Of a stretch of DNA of 64,000 nucleotides, positions 48,373 through 58,036 are shown in pieces (within the stretch, counting starts at the first letter, position 1; every line of letters begins with the position of its first letter). The position numbers and the translations under genes were made by a program. This stretch comes from Clostridia bacterium. GTDB lineage: Bacteria; Bacillota; Clostridia; Christensenellales; CAG-314. The stretch covers positions 1-64,000 of the forward strand of contig JAQVMT010000009.1 in NCBI GenBank assembly GCA_028703495.1, read 5' to 3'. The notes below the pieces were generated by a model, which did no database searches, had not been told where the DNA came from, and was given only the letters and a program-made list of their open reading frames with translations.

Positions 48373-51300
48373 TTATTGATCGCTCAATTTCTTATACTTA
48401 TCAACTCTGGCTTTGGATTCGGCTTCGGCTTTTGTAAACAGCTTCTCGGCGATTTCGGGGTTGGTCTTCAAAAGGGATGCATAACGAGTTTCCTTTCTGA
48501 TAAACTCCTGATAGTCGCCCGTGGGCTCCTTACTGTCCATAATGAACGGGTTCTTGCCCTGTTCAGCCAAGTCGGGATTGAAGTGGTAGAGCTGCCAATA
48601 TCCGCACTCAACCGCCTTCTTGATTTCGGCTTGAGGATTGCTCATATCGATTCCGTGGTTGATGCAAGGCGCATACGCGATGATCAATGAAGGTCCCTTA
48701 TAGGCTTCGGCTTCCTGCATAACCTTGACAAGCTGAGCGGGGTTTGCACCCAGTCCGACCTGTGCAACGTATACATAGCCATAGCTCATAGCCATCATTC
48801 CCAAATCCTTCTTCTTTGTGCGTTTTCCCGCGGCGGCAAACTTAGCAACAGCGCCTGTGGGGCTTGCCTTACTCGCCTGTCCGCCTGTGTTGGAGTAAAC
48901 CTCGGTATCCATAACCAAAACGTTTACGTCCTCTCCGCAAGCCAAAACGTGGTCGAGTCCGCCGTAACCGATATCGTACGCCCAACCGTCGCCACCGAAA
49001 ATCCAAATGGATTTCTTGACAAGACAGTCCTTTGCTTTAAGTATTTCGGCTTCAAGAGCATCGCACTCACATCCGCAGTTTACGCATTGTTCGATAACGT
49101 CCACAAGAGTAGCCGCTGCTTTTTTACTGCCCTCGGCATCGTCCATGTTGTCCAGCCAAGCCTGACATGCGTTAATGCACTCCGTCCAATCGGGACATCT
49201 GCTCATCAATTCCTTAACCAAATCGACCAGGCGGTTTCTTCTCTGCTTATAGGCAAGGTTCATTCCGTAACCGAATTCGGCGTTGTCCTCGAACAAGCTG
49301 TTAGCCCAAGCGGGTCCGTGTCCCTCGGCGTTAACCGTGTAAGGACAGGTAGGTGCGCTTCCGCCGTAGATGCTCGAGCAACCGGTGGCATTGGCAACGA
49401 CCATTCTGTCGCCGAACAGCTGTGTTACAAGCTTTACATAAGGAGTTTCGCCGCAACCGGCACAGGCTCCCGAGAATTCGAACATAGGCTGTTTAAACTG
49501 ACTGGTTTTAACGTTAGCCGTACCCTCGAAGTCCTTAATAGGCAATTTGTCGGCAAATTCGTAGTTGGCTTGCTCATTCGTGTCGGCAAGATGAGTCATT
49601 TCCAAAGCCTTTACGGGACATACGTTGGAGCAGCTTCCGCAACCCGAACAATCGAGAGGATTGATCTGTATACGATAGTCGTAGCCCTTGATTCCCGTAG
49701 CGGGTTTGGTTTGGAAGCTCTCGGGTCTTTCCTTTCCTTCCTCAATCAAGTAAGGACGGACGCAAGCGTGAGGACATACAAGCGAGCATTGATTACACTG
49801 AATACACTTGTCCTTAACCCACATAGGAATATTGACGGCGATGCCTCTCTTTTCAAACTTTGTCGTGCCGGTAGGAACGATTCCCGAGGGATTGAATTTC
49901 GATACGGGCAACGAGTCGCCGTTTTGTGCCAAGATAGGCTTGATAAATTCTTCATAGTATTTGTTATCGACTTCCGCAGGAAGAGCCGCTCCCTCGGTGG
50001 TGGTTGCCCACGATTCGGGATACCTGACTTCCTCAAGTCCGCTGGAAGCGTTGTCAATAGCCGCAAAGTTGCAATCCAAAACCTTCTGTCCCTTCTTGCC
50101 ATAGGTCTTTACAACGGCTTCTTTCATATATTTTTCGGCTTGCTCATAGGGGATAATGTTTGCCAGCTTAAAGAAAGCCGCTTGCATTACCATATTCGTG
50201 CTCTTTGCCGAGCCTGCCTTTATTGCAAGGTTCAATCCGTCGATGATATAGAACTTCAAATGCTTTTGAGCAATTTGATTCTTAACGTGGGCGGGAAGCT
50301 TTTCTTCTAGCTCGTCTTTACTCCAAGAGCAATTCAAAAGGAAGGTTCCGCCGTTCTTGGCATCCTTAAGCATATCGTAACGAGTGAGGTAGCTGCTGTT
50401 ATGACAAGCGATAAACTCCGCCTGATCGATCAAATAGCTCGACTTGATCGGGGTAGGTCCGAATCTAAGGTGAGAAATTGTGATTCCTCCCGATTTCTTA
50501 CTGTCGTAAGCGAAGTAACCCTGCGCGTACAAATCGGTGTGGTCACCGATAATCTTGATGCTGTTTTTATTCGCGCCGACCGTTCCGTCGGAGCCCAAAC
50601 CGTAAAACAAACAACGCGTCGTTCCCTTCGTGGCAACGTCAATCTTTTCGTCCACGGGTAAGCTTGTGTTGGTGACATCGTCCACAATGCCGACCGTGAA
50701 GTGATTTTTGGGTTGCGCCGACTGCATATTCCTGTAAACGGCAAGAACCATCGAGGGATTGAATTCCTTGCTGCCCAATCCGTAACGTCCGCCAAGGACC
50801 TCCACGTCCACAACGCCGATTTCAGCAAGCGCACCGATAACATCCAAATACAACGGCTCGCCTATTGCGCCCGCTTCCTTGGTTCTGTCAAGAACGGTTA
50901 CAAACTTAGCCGTTTCGGGTAACGCTTCCACAAAGTGCTTAACCGAGAAAGGTCTGTAAAGTCTTATCTTCAACAGTCCGACCTTCTCTCCCTTTTCGGT
51001 AAGGTAATTTACCGTTTCTTCTGCGGCATCTGCTCCGCTTCCCATCATTACGATAACGTGAGTCGCATCCTTTGCTCCCACATAGTCGAACAGATGATAA
51101 GGTCTTCCCGTAAGCTTGCTTACCTTTTCCATGTACTTAGCCACGATTTCGGGGCATCTGTCATAGTAAGCATTCGCGGCTTCCCTGTTTTGGAAGTAAA
51201 TGTCGGGGTTTTGAGCCGTGCCCTGCAATTGAGGATGCTCGGGATTTAACGCGCGTTTGCGGAACTCGTCCACATACTGCATATCTAACAGCTCCGCCAT

Positions 51301-51867
51301 ATCGGCGTAGTCGATTTCTTCGATTTTGCTTACCTCATGGCTGGTCCTGAAACCGTCAAAGAAGTGAACAAAAGGAACCTTGGCTTCCAAGGTGGACAAA
51401 TGCGCAACCAAAGCCAAATCCATAGCCTCTTGCACGGAGTTGCTTGCAAGCATCGCAAAGCCCGTCTGTCTGCACGCCATTACGTCTGCATGGTCACCGA
51501 AAATGGACAGAGCGTGCGCAGCCAAAGCCCTCGCACTGACGTGAAAGACACAGGGAAGCAATTCGCCCGCAATCTTATACATATTGGGAATCATCAACAG
51601 CAATCCCTGACTGGCGGTAAACGTCGTCGTCAACGCTCCCGCAACCAAGCTGCCGTGAACGGCGCCCGCAGCGCCCGCCTCGGACTGCATCTCGGCAATC
51701 CTGATCTTTTGTCCGAATAAATTCAGTCTTCCTTTTGCGCCCCACTCATCGGCAATTTCTGCCATGGGTGAAGAAGGTGTTATGGGGTAAATCGCAGCAA
51801 CGTCGCTAAACGCATAAGCAACGTGAGATGCGGCGGTATTACCGTCAATCGTTATTTTTCTTGCCAT
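48373..51867 (-). CDS. nifJ: Pyruvate:ferredoxin (flavodoxin) oxidoreductase
   Basis: YAFSDVAAIYPITPSSPMAEIADEW, two ferredoxin clusters CIQCNQCSLVCPH and CSGCGSCSNVCP, TPP domain GGDGWAYDIGYGGLDHV...VYSNTGGQASKASPTG. Confidence 0.97.
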   Translation of the reverse strand: MARKITIDGNTAASHVAYAFSDVAAIYPITPSSPMAEIADEWGAKGRLNLFGQKIRIAEMQSEAGAAGAVHGSLVAGALTTTFTASQGLLLMIPNMYKIAGELLPCVFHVSARALAAHALSIFGDHADVMACRQTGFAMLASNSVQEAMDLALVAHLSTLEAKVPFVHFFDGFRTSHEVSKIEEIDYADMAELLDMQYVDEFRKRALNPEHPQLQGTAQNPDIYFQNREAANAYYDRCPEIVAKYMEKVSKLTGRPYHLFDYVGAKDATHVIVMMGSGADAAEETVNYLTEKGEKVGLLKIRLYRPFSVKHFVEALPETAKFVTVLDRTKEAGAIGEPLYLDVIGALAEIGVVDVEVLGGRYGLGSKEFNPSMVLAVYRNMQSAQPKNHFTVGIVDDVTNTSLPVDEKIDVATKGTTRCLFYGLGSDGTVGANKNSIKIIGDHTDLYAQGYFAYDSKKSGGITISHLRFGPTPIKSSYLIDQAEFIACHNSSYLTRYDMLKDAKNGGTFLLNCSWSKDELEEKLPAHVKNQIAQKHLKFYIIDGLNLAIKAGSAKSTNMVMQAAFFKLANIIPYEQAEKYMKEAVVKTYGKKGQKVLDCNFAAIDNASSGLEEVRYPESWATTTEGAALPAEVDNKYYEEFIKPILAQNGDSLPVSKFNPSGIVPTGTTKFEKRGIAVNIPMWVKDKCIQCNQCSLVCPHACVRPYLIEEGKERPESFQTKPATGIKGYDYRIQINPLDCSGCGSCSNVCPVKALEMTHLADTNEQANYEFADKLPIKDFEGTANVKTSQFKQPMFEFSGACAGCGETPYVKLVTQLFGDRMVVANATGCSSIYGGSAPTCPYTVNAEGHGPAWANSLFEDNAEFGYGMNLAYKQRRNRLVDLVKELMSRCPDWTECINACQAWLDNMDDAEGSKKAAATLVDVIEQCVNCGCECDALEAEILKAKDCLVKKSIWIFGGDGWAYDIGYGGLDHVLACGEDVNVLVMDTEVYSNTGGQASKASPTGAVAKFAAAGKRTKKKDLGMMAMSYGYVYVAQVGLGANPAQLVKVMQEAEAYKGPSLIIAYAPCINHGIDMSNPQAEIKKAVECGYWQLYHFNPDLAEQGKNPFIMDSKEPTGDYQEFIRKETRYASLLKTNPEIAEKLFTKAEAESKARVDKYKKLSDQ

Positions 51868-52303
51868 TAGTATTCCTCCAATGTTTATATATGATGATAT
51901 CTGTAACAGCTATATGAATCAAATGTCCATATAAAACCAAAGTACATCATAACACCTATGTGTAAACTTGTCAACCTCTTTTGCGCCTTTCAAATTCCTA
52001 TATTGCTTTACCTAATTATTAATGCAACGCAAATCGCAGGCTGTGTTTTTTATACGAGGCGTTGAGATATTTTTTACTTCGGCAGGGCATTTTGGACAAG
52101 GCGGTATCGGCGTATCGTTTATCGCTTTGCAATCGAAAAATTACAATTAAATATGTATAGGCATTGCGTTTATGGCAATAATTTCATCAAGGCTAAGCCT
52201 TAGAGATACTTTTTGCGCCCGACGGCATTTGCTGACGCTTTTGCATCGGCAATCGGGCTATTTGCTCGGAAAGAGTATCAATACGTTATTCAGGAGGAAA
52301 ATT

Positions 52304-52948
52304 ATGAAAGAAAAGACCGGTTTTAAAGAAAGAATCAAGAAGATCTATCCTATCTTAATCATCGCCGTGTGCGTGTTGGCTATCGGAGGAGTCGTGCTTT
52401 ACATGACGGTTTTCAATGTCGAAGAACCCGTTAATATCGTGGATAATACTCCCATCGATACCGATACTGAACCCGATGACCCCGTTGATGGCGGCAACGA
52501 CCCCGTGGTAATACCACCGGATCCCGTTTGGACCTTGCCCGTAGTCGACTATACGTTGGGAATGGATTACAGCAAAACCGAATTTACCTTCAATCAAACT
52601 ACCAAGGAATGGAAAACCCATCAGGCGGTGGACTTTTTGGTTGGCGATAAGAAAGAGGTGTACGCAGTATTTGACGGAACTGTCGAATCGGTGGATACTA
52701 CCGTGTTGGAGGGAACCACCATTGTTATTAACCACGGAAACGGGATAAAGAGTTACTATTCCTCACTTACTACCGATACTGCGGTTTCCGTAGGAGAAAC
52801 AGTAGAAAGCGGTGACCTCATCGGCTATGCGGGCGACAGCGGCTATTCGGAATTTATGGAGGGATCGCATCTTCACTTCGAGATGACTCTCAACGGAGCA
52901 TGTGTGGATCCGCGTAAATACCTCGATATTCCGACCGACGAGGCATAA
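52304..52948 (+). CDS. Membrane-anchored M23-family (LytM) peptidase, SpoIIQ-like
   Basis: TM near N terminus; THQAVDF (HxxxD) and SHLHFE motifs; AGGAGG RBS before ATG 52304. Confidence 0.82.
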   Translation: MKEKTGFKERIKKIYPILIIAVCVLAIGGVVLYMTVFNVEEPVNIVDNTPIDTDTEPDDPVDGGNDPVVIPPDPVWTLPVVDYTLGMDYSKTEFTFNQTTKEWKTHQAVDFLVGDKKEVYAVFDGTVESVDTTVLEGTTIVINHGNGIKSYYSSLTTDTAVSVGETVESGDLIGYAGDSGYSEFMEGSHLHFEMTLNGACVDPRKYLDIPTDEA

Positions 52949-53077
52949 TATTGACGACAAGGGCAAACACATAAGCTTCGTCCGCAGGTCGTACTCCTCG
53001 AAAATGAGTCGATGCTAATGCCGTATGGTATTAGAATACGGCGGATAAACAAATCGGCGTCAATAAGTATTAAAAGC

Positions 53078-53111
53078 CTCCCTTTGGCGATACTACCAAG
53101 GGGCGGTTTTT
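53078..53111 (+). promoter_or_regulatory. Terminator-like hairpin plus U-tract directly abutting a start codon
   Basis: CCTCCCTTTGG-cgatacta-CCAAGGGGCGG-TTTTTTT-ATG (53114); the only SD-like sequence (AAGGGG) is inside the stem. Confidence 0.7.
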
Positions 53112-53113
53112 TT

Positions 53114-53527
53114 ATGTTTTGGATAATTATTGCGGGATTTATTGCAGGTATTGCAGGCGGAATGGGACTGGGCGGTGGAACACTGTTGATTCCGTTGCTT
53201 CGACTTTTGGGCGTAGAACAGGAAATAGCTCAAGGAGCGAATTTGCTTTCCTTTATTCCTATGGCTTTGATTGTGCTGGCTCTACATGAGAAAAACGGTT
53301 TGATAAAGGCTGTCGGAACGGGAAAAATCGTGCTTTTTGCTATTATTGGCTGCATCGGAGGAGCGGTTATCGGCTTCTTCGTCGGAACTCTATGGCTCAA
53401 ATATACCTTTGCGGTACTACTCCTTTTCTCGGGTATCTGGCAAATTGTTTGCGTTCGCAAAAAGTCCGTAGAGAGTCGGGACGAACAGAAAAACGATGAC
53501 GAGATTAACGATACAAATGCACCGTAA
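53114..53527 (+). CDS. Half-length TauE/SafE (TSUP) family membrane protein
   Basis: FWIIIAGFIAGIAGGMGLGGGTLLIPLLRLLGVEQEIAQGANLLSFIPMALIVL; 137 aa only. Confidence 0.75.
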   Translation: MFWIIIAGFIAGIAGGMGLGGGTLLIPLLRLLGVEQEIAQGANLLSFIPMALIVLALHEKNGLIKAVGTGKIVLFAIIGCIGGAVIGFFVGTLWLKYTFAVLLLFSGIWQIVCVRKKSVESRDEQKNDDEINDTNAP

Positions 53528-53817
53528 ACATGAGGAAAAGAGCTTGATTATAATGCTTATTCATTTATTAATTCCTTCATCTTCATTATTCCTTTTCGGG
53601 CAGACGATCGGAATAAATAACTATAAACGAATAGAGCTTCGCTATTTAAAAAGAAGATTACGATTGTCCGGTAGCCCTTGCACACGTGAAAAATGTTAAT
53701 TATTACCAAATTGCAGGACAGTCTATACCCTATTTGTCCACCCGTATGTCACCTTTGCGATGTTAGAATACAATCAAAAAAACATATGTTTATTTTAAAC
53801 ATACATTGGAGCAGACG

Positions 53818-54333
53818 ATGGATTACAAAGAAAAGGCATTATGCATTACGATGGTCAAGCTTTTCAAGCGGGCGTCGGGCTATGCTAAATATATTGACGA
53901 TATAATTTATAAGAAGGCGATTTCGTCGCATTGCTTCCATTCCGCCTCAAAGACGACGTATGCGACTGCGGTTGAAATTGTAACGTTAACCAATCTAAAG
54001 AAAGAGCTGTTGTACATAAAGCTCTGCGTGGACAGAGCCTTTTCCTCGTTTACCGTCAACGAAAAGAAATATTTTGTTTTGCGGTTTATCGACAGACAAC
54101 CGCCGGTGGTGATTTTAAAAACACTGAACGTGCGCGAAAGGTCGTTTTACCGCATACAAGCCAATGTTTTTGCCACGCTTTTTCGTGAAATTTGCGAGGA
54201 CGGTTACAGCTTGGATTACATAAAGGATAATCTTTATAAAGAGAAGTGGATTCGCGATATTACCGAAAACACTATCGAGGCTTGCCGCCTTTCGCACCAA
54301 AGATACAGTAATATCAAAGGCTTTTTTAAGTAG
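53818..54333 (+). CDS. Putative phage-type transcriptional regulator (ArpU/sigma-like)
   Basis: LTNLKKELLYIKLCVDRAFSSFTVNEKKYFVLRFIDRQPPVVILKTLNVRERSFYRIQANVFATLF resembles sigma region-4-like phage regulators; position before TerL. Confidence 0.45.
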   Translation: MDYKEKALCITMVKLFKRASGYAKYIDDIIYKKAISSHCFHSASKTTYATAVEIVTLTNLKKELLYIKLCVDRAFSSFTVNEKKYFVLRFIDRQPPVVILKTLNVRERSFYRIQANVFATLFREICEDGYSLDYIKDNLYKEKWIRDITENTIEACRLSHQRYSNIKGFFK

Positions 54334-54346
54334 AAGGTATAATGAC

Positions 54347-55204
54347 CTAGCCTTCGTCGGCTGATTTACGTTTGTTCGAAAACAGCTTGAGTATGGCGAT
54401 AAGGCAGGGTAATCCGCTTATTGCAAGCACTATCATAACCAAATTGTCGTTGCTTTCGGGTTGGCTTTGGCTTTCGGGGTCTGTGGCGGTTGGTTGTATG
54501 TCGTCGGCTTTTGGATACGGCTCTAAAAAAAGTGCACTTAAACAGTCGCTGTCAATGTATCCGAAATCGTTGGCTACGCTTACATAATAAAAGGTCTTGC
54601 TTTCGATGAAAACCTTGCCAATGTATAGCACGTTTTGACCGTAGAGCAACGTCCCGCTTACCGCCGCAAGCTGTTTGTCGGCGTATAGCTTGGCGTTTCC
54701 TCCTATTACCGTCAGTTGCTTTTGCGGATAGTAGGGAGCTTGTGCGTTTGTTACCTCCTTAACGTCTTCCGCCAAGCAATAGCCGTAAAGCTTGTAAAAG
54801 CCGTCGGTGTTGTCAAATACGGAAATCTGCAAAAAAGCTCCCGACTTTCCCTTGAGCTGCGCGTAAAAGCCCGATTCCAAGTAGAATAGTAAATTGTCAG
54901 ACGTTGCTACGGGATTTAGATAGAATCCCGCCTTTTCACTTGTTATGCGCACATAGGACGTGCTTTCGGAAGCGGAAAGGCTGTTGCTCTCGGACTCGGA
55001 AAAGTAACACGAATATTCGAGCGGTAATAGAAAGCGTTCGCACTCGGACGAGGAAAGGCTGTTAAGATTCTCGGGCTCTGATAAGTAACACGAATATTCG
55101 AGCGGCGAAATATGCGCAAGCAACGGGAACAAGGTAAAGGCGATTGTCGTAAGTGTGATAACAATCAGTATCACAATAGTTTTGAGTATTGAAAACAATG
55201 GCAT
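54347..55204 (-). CDS. Two-TM protein with SH3-like extracytoplasmic region and Ser/Glu-rich repeats
   Basis: N- and C-terminal TM (LFSILKTIVILIVITLTTIAFTLF, DNLVMIVLAISGLPCLIAILKLF); repeat PLEYSCY(L/F)SE encoded by an 81-bp duplication. Confidence 0.55.
   Translation of the reverse strand: MPLFSILKTIVILIVITLTTIAFTLFPLLAHISPLEYSCYLSEPENLNSLSSSECERFLLPLEYSCYFSESESNSLSASESTSYVRITSEKAGFYLNPVATSDNLLFYLESGFYAQLKGKSGAFLQISVFDNTDGFYKLYGYCLAEDVKEVTNAQAPYYPQKQLTVIGGNAKLYADKQLAAVSGTLLYGQNVLYIGKVFIESKTFYYVSVANDFGYIDSDCLSALFLEPYPKADDIQPTATDPESQSQPESNDNLVMIVLAISGLPCLIAILKLFSNKRKSADEG
55002..55105 (-). repeat. In-frame 81-bp duplication
   Basis: AAGTAACACGAATATTCGAGCGG at 55002-55024 and 55083-55105. 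Confidence 0.85.
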
Positions 55205-55576
55205 GATGTTCCCCCTGTGTTCACGAAAGTCGGTGTTTGCGTATGAGTTTTGTACATATAGTTGTTTGCTTTAGAGTAAAGCCGTCATACTTGCACTCAT
55301 TTGTCGCACTCAAGCAATTGAAGTTGTATGCTTTTTGGAAATGCCATTATGCGAAATAATGATGTCGCACTCAAGCAATTGCTGTTTTTTGCTATATGGT
55401 AAAGCCGACATATTTGGGCGTGAGCTGTTAATTTAGTTTTAGCAACCGAGGAACGCTTTGTATAAAGCGTATCATAAGGCGTTATTACCGCTCTGGTTTG
55501 CGTTTGGCAAGATTATACATTACTCTTGTATGCAAATATTGCGGTAATATTGTTGTTTATGTGTTTTTAGGGCGAT

Positions 55577-56992
55577 ATGGATATAATCGAGGACATTAAT
55601 TGCGTTTTAAACGAGTCTAAGCGCAGAAGTGACTTGAAGCTTAACAGCTACAACAAGCGCAAGACGCATAAGAAGCAGATGGCTTTTCATAAGTGCAAAG
55701 CCAAAAACAGGTGGGTTTTCGGCGGTAACCGAAGCGGTAAAACCGAGTGCGGCGCAGTGGAAACCGTTTGGCGTGCTTTGGGAATACACCCCTATCAAAA
55801 GAATGAGAGGGATACTATCGGTTGGGTGGTGTCGTTGAGTATGCAGGTGCAAAGGGATGTGGCGCAAAAATCCGTTTTGAAGTATCTCGACAAGAGCAAG
55901 ATTGATCGCATCGTGATGCTTTCGGGAAGTAAGGACAGCTTCGAATACGGCGTAATTGACTACATAATGGTAAGAAACGTCTTTGGCGGCTTGTCCAAAA
56001 TCGGGTTTAAGTCCTGTGAGGCTTCGAGGGAGAAATTTCAAGGTACGTCGTTGGATTACGTTTGGTTTGACGAGGAGCCGCCCTACGACATCTACGCCGA
56101 GTGCAAAATGCGCGTTATGGACAGAGGCGGTGTTATTTTCGGGACTATGACTCCGTTAAAGGGCTTAAGCTGGGTGTACGAAACCATCTACCTCAACAAG
56201 AACAACGACAAAAACGTGTGGTATATCTTTATGGAGTGGGCGGATAATCCATATCTTCCTAAAAAAGAGGTGGACGAGCTCACCGCCTCGATGAGCCAAG
56301 ACGAGCTTACTTCACGAAGGTACGGCAGATTTCAAAGCTCCTCCGGCTTGGTGTATACCGAGTTTGACGAGAGCATTCACGTCGTCGACCCTTTTACCGT
56401 GCCTTTAGACTGGCAGGACAAGATCTCCATCGATCCCGGCTTAAGCAATCCGCTTTCCGCGCATTGGTACGTGGTAGACTTCGACGGAAACGTCTATGTC
56501 ATCGCCGAACACTACGAAGCCAAAAGGGACGTGGCTTATCACGCCGAACGCATAAAAGCCATTTCGGACAGCCTTCAATGGCACAGGGAGTGCAACGGCA
56601 ACGTCTACGGGCTGATCGACTCCGCCGCCAACCAACGCACCTTGGGTTCGGTGAAGTCCGTTGCAGAGCTTTTTTACGAGAACGGCATTACAGTCAATTC
56701 TAAGGTCGATAAAGACGTCTTTACGGGCATTAACCGCGTAAAAGCCTACCTAAAAAACGCCGACGGCAAAAGCAGACTCTTTATCTTCCGCAACTGCGTC
56801 AACCTCATTCGGGAGTTTAAATGCTATCGATGGGGCGACGGTGAATCCCCCCGAAAAATCGACGACCACGCCTTGGACGAGCTGCGTTACTATATCTGTT
56901 CACGCCCGGAAAGCCCTAAAACCATAGTTCAAAAGAGCGGAATTCAAAAGGATAAGGAACGTTTGAGCAAACGCCTGAAAAGATTGTATTAA
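55577..56992 (+). CDS. Phage terminase large subunit
   Basis: Walker A NRWVFGGNRSGKTECGAVETVWRA, Walker B-like YVWFDEEPPYDIYAECKMRVM, nuclease-region ISIDPGLSNPLSAHWYVV. Confidence 0.9.
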   Translation: MDIIEDINCVLNESKRRSDLKLNSYNKRKTHKKQMAFHKCKAKNRWVFGGNRSGKTECGAVETVWRALGIHPYQKNERDTIGWVVSLSMQVQRDVAQKSVLKYLDKSKIDRIVMLSGSKDSFEYGVIDYIMVRNVFGGLSKIGFKSCEASREKFQGTSLDYVWFDEEPPYDIYAECKMRVMDRGGVIFGTMTPLKGLSWVYETIYLNKNNDKNVWYIFMEWADNPYLPKKEVDELTASMSQDELTSRRYGRFQSSSGLVYTEFDESIHVVDPFTVPLDWQDKISIDPGLSNPLSAHWYVVDFDGNVYVIAEHYEAKRDVAYHAERIKAISDSLQWHRECNGNVYGLIDSAANQRTLGSVKSVAELFYENGITVNSKVDKDVFTGINRVKAYLKNADGKSRLFIFRNCVNLIREFKCYRWGDGESPRKIDDHALDELRYYICSRPESPKTIVQKSGIQKDKERLSKRLKRLY

Positions 56993-57211
56993 CACAGCGG
57001 AGCAGTGTATTCGACAGGAGCGCACCTCCTTTTCTACGAGACTTATTTCGTGCGTTTGTGCGGCGCAAAAATGTACGATATGTAAATTAAATCTATCCCC
57101 TGCCTTGCTTTTAGGTCTGTTCGGACGAGAAATCGCGCACTTATTCTTTTTGATGAGGATATTAATGGTATTTCCCATAGCCCTTTATTGGATTTCGCGT
57201 TCGATTTGTTC

Positions 57212-57238
57212 GGGCGAACACACGGGTTCGCCCCTACA
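57212..57238. repeat. Dispersed palindromic repeat copy inside the phage cassette
   Basis: gggcgaacacacgggttcgcccctaca. Confidence 0.92.
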
Positions 57239-57358
57239 TTAGAACATATTAGGGAGGTCAACCCGACCACGAAGCGTGAATACCATAATCGCAGCAGTCC
57301 AACAACAGAACCTATTAGGGAGGTCAGCCTGAAAAATCAGTGCGCGTTTGCTCTGTTC

Positions 57359-57385
57359 GGGCGAACATACGGGTTCGCCCCTACA
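57359..57385. repeat. Dispersed palindromic repeat copy inside the phage cassette
   Basis: gggcgaacatacgggttcgcccctaca. Confidence 0.92.
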
Positions 57386-57422
57386 ATTAATGTGGTTTTT
57401 GTGACGGAGGTCATGTAATAAA

Positions 57423-57710
57423 ATGATGGAAGTAAATATAAGTCGGCTGTTGAGCCTTTTGTACAAAAAAGCCAAAGGCTATAACGCCAAGGAAATAAGC
57501 GAGGAGTACGCAGCAGGCGAGAACGGAGAGATGATTCTTTGCAAAAAACGCGTTGCCACAAAGCACTTTCCGCCCGATATCTCCGCCCTTAAATATATCA
57601 TGGAGCTTAACGGCAATACCGACCTTTCCAAGCTTTCCGACGAGGAACTTAAACAAGAGAAGATAAGACTCCTCGAGCTGTTGAAAAACGATTTGGGCAA
57701 AGGGGATTGA
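57423..57710 (+). CDS. Small phage-cassette protein of unknown function
   Basis: MMEVNISRLLSLLYKKAKGYNAKEISEEYAAGENGEMILCKKRVATKHFPPDISALKYIMELNG; GGAGGT upstream; between terL and portal genes. Confidence 0.55.
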   Translation: MMEVNISRLLSLLYKKAKGYNAKEISEEYAAGENGEMILCKKRVATKHFPPDISALKYIMELNGNTDLSKLSDEELKQEKIRLLELLKNDLGKGD

Positions 57711-57896
57711 TGCGCATATCGGGAATCGATTTGCGAGTACACTCGCGGAGTTTTATACCGACCTTTCCAAGCTTTCCGACGAGGAACTTAAACAAGAGAA
57801 GATAAGACTCCTCGAGCTGTTAAAACGATTTATGCAAAGGGGATTGACACGCATATCGGGAATCGATATTGCCGAGTATGCTTTTCGGAGTTAATA
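57617..57896 (+). repeat. 139-bp tandem duplication covering the 3' end of the small ORF
   Basis: TACCGACCTTTCCAAGCTTTCCGACGAGGAACTTAAACAAGAGAAGATAAGACTCCTCGAGCTGTT at 57617 and 57756; second copy frameshifted (ttaaaacgatttatgcaaagg). Confidence 0.92.
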
Positions 57897-58036
57897 ATTG
57901 GCGCGTATAAAGGCGCATTCAACTAGTTAGCAAGACACGCGATTACATAAGGTTCAGGAACGCAAGATATCGAGATGCCGTATCACGGACAAAGGCAAAT
58001 AGCCATTGATACTTGCAAATAGCCAAGGAGGATACA

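Noticed and set aside
48949-50310. 453-aa plus-strand ORF
   Set aside because: Antisense to the well-supported PFOR gene; no family signature.
53496-53699. 67-aa ORF after the TauE-like gene as a second TSUP half
   Set aside because: No TSUP motifs, basic C terminus, overlaps the previous CDS; not a partner half.
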